Shown: positions 61,619 to 64,000 of the stretch, piece after piece
Position numbering within the stretch: the stretch's first letter is position 1
Layout: each line of letters opens with the position of its first letter
DNA from: Beijerinckiaceae bacterium
GTDB lineage: Bacteria; Pseudomonadota; Alphaproteobacteria; Rhizobiales; Beijerinckiaceae
Assembly (NCBI GenBank): GCA_027532775.1
Contig: JAPZTO010000003.1
Location: forward strand, 832,693 to 896,692
Direction: 5' to 3'
DNA: 64,000 nucleotides
Made by a program: the position numbers and the translations under genes
The notes under the pieces: generated by a model
Told to the model about the DNA's origin: nothing
What the model saw: the letters and a program-made list of their open reading frames with translations, nothing else
Databases searched by the model: none

Positions 61619-63205
61619 TCAGCCGAGGAGGCGGAGCAGGTTCTGCGAATTCTGGGCGCCGGCGGTGAAGGCCTGGACCGCGAATTGCTGCTGCGTCTGC
61701 AGCGCCGTCAGCTTGGCGGATTCCTCGGCCACGTCGGAGGCCACGAGGTCATCGCCGAGGGTCTTCATGTTGGTCGAGAATTCCTTGTTGATCTCGAACC
61801 GGTCCTGGATGAAGGACGAGTAGTTGCCGAACTGGGCCTGGAGCTGGTTGATCACGGTCATCGCGGTCTGGGTTTCGCCCAGCGAGTTCTGGATGTTGCC
61901 GTTGGTTGTCCAGCTGGTGCCCACGGTGATCAGGCCAAGGTTGCCGAGAACCGTCGTGTTGACGCCGTTGATGGCGATCGGGTTGGCGGCAAACTCGTTC
62001 AGGATCACGCTCATGCCCTGGCCCTGGAGCAGGTTGCGGCCGGCCTGGACCACGTTGTTCTGGATCACATTCGTGATTTCCGTCTTGTAGGCCTCGTATT
62101 GCTGGCCAAGTTCGAGGCGCCGTGCATCGTTCGACGCGCCGAGGATCGGGTTGCCCTGGACCACGGGGATGCCGGATGCCGCGTTGAAGCGGGCGGCCCC
62201 GGTGACGGAGTCGAACGAGCCGGTGCCGTTGAGAACCGTGATCGCATTGCCCTGCATGTTCCGCAGGGCAATCCGGAACTGGCCGGCAGCGGACTGGACG
62301 AATTCGGCACGGACACCGGCATTCATCGCGTTGATTTCCGCGACGGCCGAGTCAAGGTTCTTCACGGTCGTGGTTGACCAGGTGCGGGCCACGCCATCCG
62401 CGCCGAGGAAGGTCAGCGAGGAGCCGGCCGCGACAGACGAGCCGGCGAAGGTCGAGGCGGTGCTGACCGCGCCGCCGGTGCCGAAGCGCAGGCCCATCGG
62501 GTTCGAGCCGCCGAAGCCCGTCGGTGCCGAGGTGCCGTTGACGAAGCGCGACCCGGCATAGGTGCCGTCATAGCCCGAGTTGAGGCCGGCCGACATGTCA
62601 TCGATGACCTGCTGCGACGAGGCACCGTCGATCGTGAAGCCGGTCTTCCCGTCGGTGGCCTCGAGGATGACGACCGAGCCTGTGCCGTTCACCTGGAAGC
62701 GCATCGTCACGCCGATATTGGCGTTGTTCAGCGCCTGCGCCACCTGGCCCCAGGAGGTCGCGTTCGTTGCTCCTGTGAAGGTGTAGGTGAAGTTCTTGCC
62801 GTTGTCGGAGGTGATCGACAGGCGATGACCCGCCGAAGCGCCGGACACCGCAGTCGTATCCGCGATATTGGCGGTCGAACTGGCCTGGATGGTCGGCGTC
62901 GAGCCCGCATTCAGCGCGTCCGAGGCCATGGTATTCATCTGCTGGAGCAGGTTGCGCACCTGCTTCAGGGCGAGATCGGTCGATTCGAGGGTCTTGAGGG
63001 CCGTCGAGATGTTGTTGTTGACGCGGTTCAGGTTGTCCGACCGGCTCAGCATGGTTTCGGACATGGTATACTTGGTCGCGTCATCTGCCGCACCGAAGAT
63101 CGCCTTGCCGGTAGCAACCCGCTTCTGGGAGATCTGGAACAGACGGTTCGTGGTCTGGAGGATGTTGACGTTGGCCGCAGTGGCGGCGTTGAAAACGACA
63201 GACAT
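61619..63205 (-). CDS. Flagellin (first complete copy)
   Basis: A 528-residue flagellin. The N-terminal D0/D1 region SVVFNAATAANVNILQTTNRLFQISQKRVATGKAIFGAADDATKYTMSETMLSRSDNL, and the C-terminal EESAKLTALQTQQQFAVQAFTAGAQNSQNLLRLLG coiled coil, are standard. The middle is Ser/Thr-rich (about residues 150-330), offering many O-glycosylation sites. The 144 C-terminal residues closely match the second flagellin upstream. The leader carries an inverted repeat masking the ribosome binding site AGAAGGTG. Confidence 0.95.
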   Translation of the reverse strand: MSVVFNAATAANVNILQTTNRLFQISQKRVATGKAIFGAADDATKYTMSETMLSRSDNLNRVNNNISTALKTLESTDLALKQVRNLLQQMNTMASDALNAGSTPTIQASSTANIADTTAVSGASAGHRLSITSDNGKNFTYTFTGATNATSWGQVAQALNNANIGVTMRFQVNGTGSVVILEATDGKTGFTIDGASSQQVIDDMSAGLNSGYDGTYAGSRFVNGTSAPTGFGGSNPMGLRFGTGGAVSTASTFAGSSVAAGSSLTFLGADGVARTWSTTTVKNLDSAVAEINAMNAGVRAEFVQSAAGQFRIALRNMQGNAITVLNGTGSFDSVTGAARFNAASGIPVVQGNPILGASNDARRLELGQQYEAYKTEITNVIQNNVVQAGRNLLQGQGMSVILNEFAANPIAINGVNTTVLGNLGLITVGTSWTTNGNIQNSLGETQTAMTVINQLQAQFGNYSSFIQDRFEINKEFSTNMKTLGDDLVASDVAEESAKLTALQTQQQFAVQAFTAGAQNSQNLLRLLG

Positions 63206-63208
63206 GGA

Positions 63209-63288
63209 TGCACCTTCTGCTGCGGTTGATGCCGTCCTGCAGGCTCATTCTTGAGATGCAGGGTGGTGTTCGATGCGCAGAAGGTGCA
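63209..63288 (-). promoter_or_regulatory. Flagellin mRNA leader hairpin sequestering the ribosome binding site
   Basis: TGCACCTTCTGC (63209-63220) is the perfect inverted copy of GCAGAAGGTGCA (63277-63288), separated by 56 bp. On the flagellin mRNA the near arm contains AGAAGGTG immediately before the ATG at 63205, so pairing would block initiation. The loop contains the palindrome CCTGCAGG (63236-63243). Confidence 0.75.
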
Positions 63289-63309
63289 CCCGGTAATTCT
63301 AAATGAAAC

Positions 63310-63371
63310 TTAACCCTAACAATCCAGCTTTCGGTAAGGTAAACGGATCACTCCCTGTTAACCTTAACAAT
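63310..63371. repeat. 14-bp direct repeats upstream of flagellin
   Basis: TTAACCCTAACAAT (63310-63323) and TTAACCTTAACAAT (63358-63371) differ at one of 14 positions and start 48 bp apart. They lie about 105-165 bp upstream of the flagellin start. Each contains TTAACC, the CtrA half-site, but not the N7-spaced second half. Confidence 0.65.
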
Positions 63372-63489
63372 TCGTGTTCCTCAATTCTTTCAGTCTGTTC
63401 GGGACGGTGCGGGGAAACACGATTTACATCTGCCGGAGGGTGGGGAAGGGCGGTTGCGGAAGCGTCTGCGCCCCTGCCGACAACAAAAA

Positions 63490-63513
63490 GGGCGGTGGAT
63501 TTCTCCACCGCCC
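63490..63513. terminator. Bidirectional-looking terminator downstream of second flagellin
   Basis: A 10-bp stem GGGCGGTGGA (63490-63499) / TCCACCGCCC (63504-63513) has T-runs on both sides (TTTTTG on the minus strand, CTGTTTTTGTTTT on the plus strand). It terminates the flagellin ending at 63541. Confidence 0.88.
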
Positions 63514-63540
63514 CTGTTTTTGTTTTCCGTAAGTCGGCGA

Positions 63541-64000
63541 TCAGCCGAGCAGGCGGAGCAGCGACTGGGCATTCGCCGAACCGGCCGAGAAGGCCTGGAC
63601 CGCGAACTGCTGCTGGGTCTGCAGCGCCGTCAGCTTGGCGGATTCCTCGGCCACATCGGCAGCCACGAGATCGTCACCCAAGGTCTTCATGTTCGAAGAG
63701 AATTCCTTGTTGATCTCGTAGCGGTCCTGGATGAAGGACGAGTAGTTGCCGAAGCTGGCCTGGATCTGGTCGACAACGCTCATCGCCGTCTGGGTCTGGC
63801 CCAGAGAGTTCTGGATGTTGCCGTTGGTCGTCCAGGTGGTGCCGACCGTCGTCAGGCCAAGGTTGCCCAGCACCGTGGTGTTGATGCCGTTGATCGCGAT
63901 CGGGTTCGCAGCGAACTCGTTCAGGATCACGCTCATGCCCTGGCCGAGCAGGAGGTTACGGCCGGCCTGGACCACGTTGTTGTTGATGACGTTCGTGATT
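63541..64000 (-). CDS. Flagellin (second copy, C-terminal part; 5' end outside window)
   Basis: About 152 C-terminal residues of a second flagellin run off the window end. The sequence is nearly the same as the C-terminus of the first flagellin, differing mainly in conservative positions such as LLLGQG for LLQGQG, GLTTVGTTW for GLITVGTSW and SAGSANAQSLL for TAGAQNSQNLL. A tandem duplication with some divergence is evident. Both copies read in the same direction toward the glycosylation operon. Confidence 0.95.
   Translation of the reverse strand, partial: ITNVINNNVVQAGRNLLLGQGMSVILNEFAANPIAINGINTTVLGNLGLTTVGTTWTTNGNIQNSLGQTQTAMSVVDQIQASFGNYSSFIQDRYEINKEFSSNMKTLGDDLVAADVAEESAKLTALQTQQQFAVQAFSAGSANAQSLLRLLG

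Larger units (their letters stand above)
63206..63540 (-). other. 335-bp flagellin intergenic region (leader, repeats, terminator)
   Basis: No gene lies here. From the flagellin start outward it holds the 12-bp inverted repeat around the ribosome binding site (63209-63288), two direct repeats of TTAACCYTAACAAT (63310-63323 and 63358-63371), and a terminator for the upstream flagellin (63490-63513). The promoter must lie here; no sigma-54 match is visible. Confidence 0.7.

Noticed and set aside
63310..63371. The TTAACC repeats as a canonical CtrA box
   Set aside because: The second TTAA is not at N7 spacing in either copy, so they are reported as unassigned direct repeats.

Overview
This 64-kb window is GC-rich chromosomal DNA from an alphaproteobacterium, most likely of the order Hyphomicrobiales (Rhizobiales). 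The pointers are: flagellar regulators FlaF and FlbT beside tandem flagellin genes; a 1677-residue two-membrane-segment coiled-coil protein resembling the growth pole ring (GPR) scaffold of polar-growing Rhizobiales; a plcP/agt-like phosphate-starvation lipid-remodelling pair; an Omp31-type porin; and two TRAP-type substrate-binding proteins. I see no integrase, transposase, phage genes or CRISPR array. Genus and species cannot be fixed from sequence alone. All functional calls rest on protein motifs and recalled family features, without database searches.

Layout. 1-7.7 kb: end of a SnoaL-like gene, an endonuclease/exonuclease/phosphatase-fold gene, a NitT/TauT-type ABC importer, pdxY, a secreted helix-hairpin-helix protein, a PhzF isomerase and a Nudix gene. 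7.7-12.9 kb: leuA behind a probable leucine-rich leader peptide, a ROK kinase, lipoproteins, tRNA-Lys(CTT) and a porin. 13.2-22.7 kb: a polyprenyl-phosphate sugar transferase, an MBL hydrolase, a complete TRAP transporter, a rhodanese, a solo form-II CoxL-like molybdenum hydroxylase, cytochrome c' and a b561-type cytochrome. 22.7-27.3 kb (minus strand): a TPP-riboswitch-led thiM-thiD unit followed by an orphan TRAP solute receptor and a cupin/HTH regulator, plus an EamA transporter. 27.4-34.4 kb: a PHO-box-preceded plcP-agt pair, a CheZ-like gene and a four-gene Mla/MCE lipid transporter. 34.7-47.2 kb: the giant GPR-like gene, an Hpt protein, a ferredoxin, a CcdA-like protein, an MFS transporter, a universal stress protein, SixA and a YcjX/YcjF pair.

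47.2-64 kb is a flagellar region. flgE has a near-consensus sigma-54 promoter and is followed by a decayed copy of its own 3' end, then flgK and flgL, with flaF and flbT convergent. On the minus strand follows an eight-gene, almost entirely overlapping operon. It starts with a TPR-GT41 glycosyltransferase (FlmG/SPINDLY type) and continues with rfbF, rfbG, a 3,5-epimerase, a sugar C-methyltransferase, a hexapeptide acyltransferase, an NAD-dependent epimerase/reductase and a CmcI-type methyltransferase. Two flagellin genes lie immediately upstream. I read this as a flagellin O-glycosylation island that builds a CDP-linked, C-methylated 6-deoxyhexose and transfers it to flagellin. The flagellin 5' leader also has a perfect 12-bp inverted repeat that would hide its ribosome binding site, a plausible target for FlbT.
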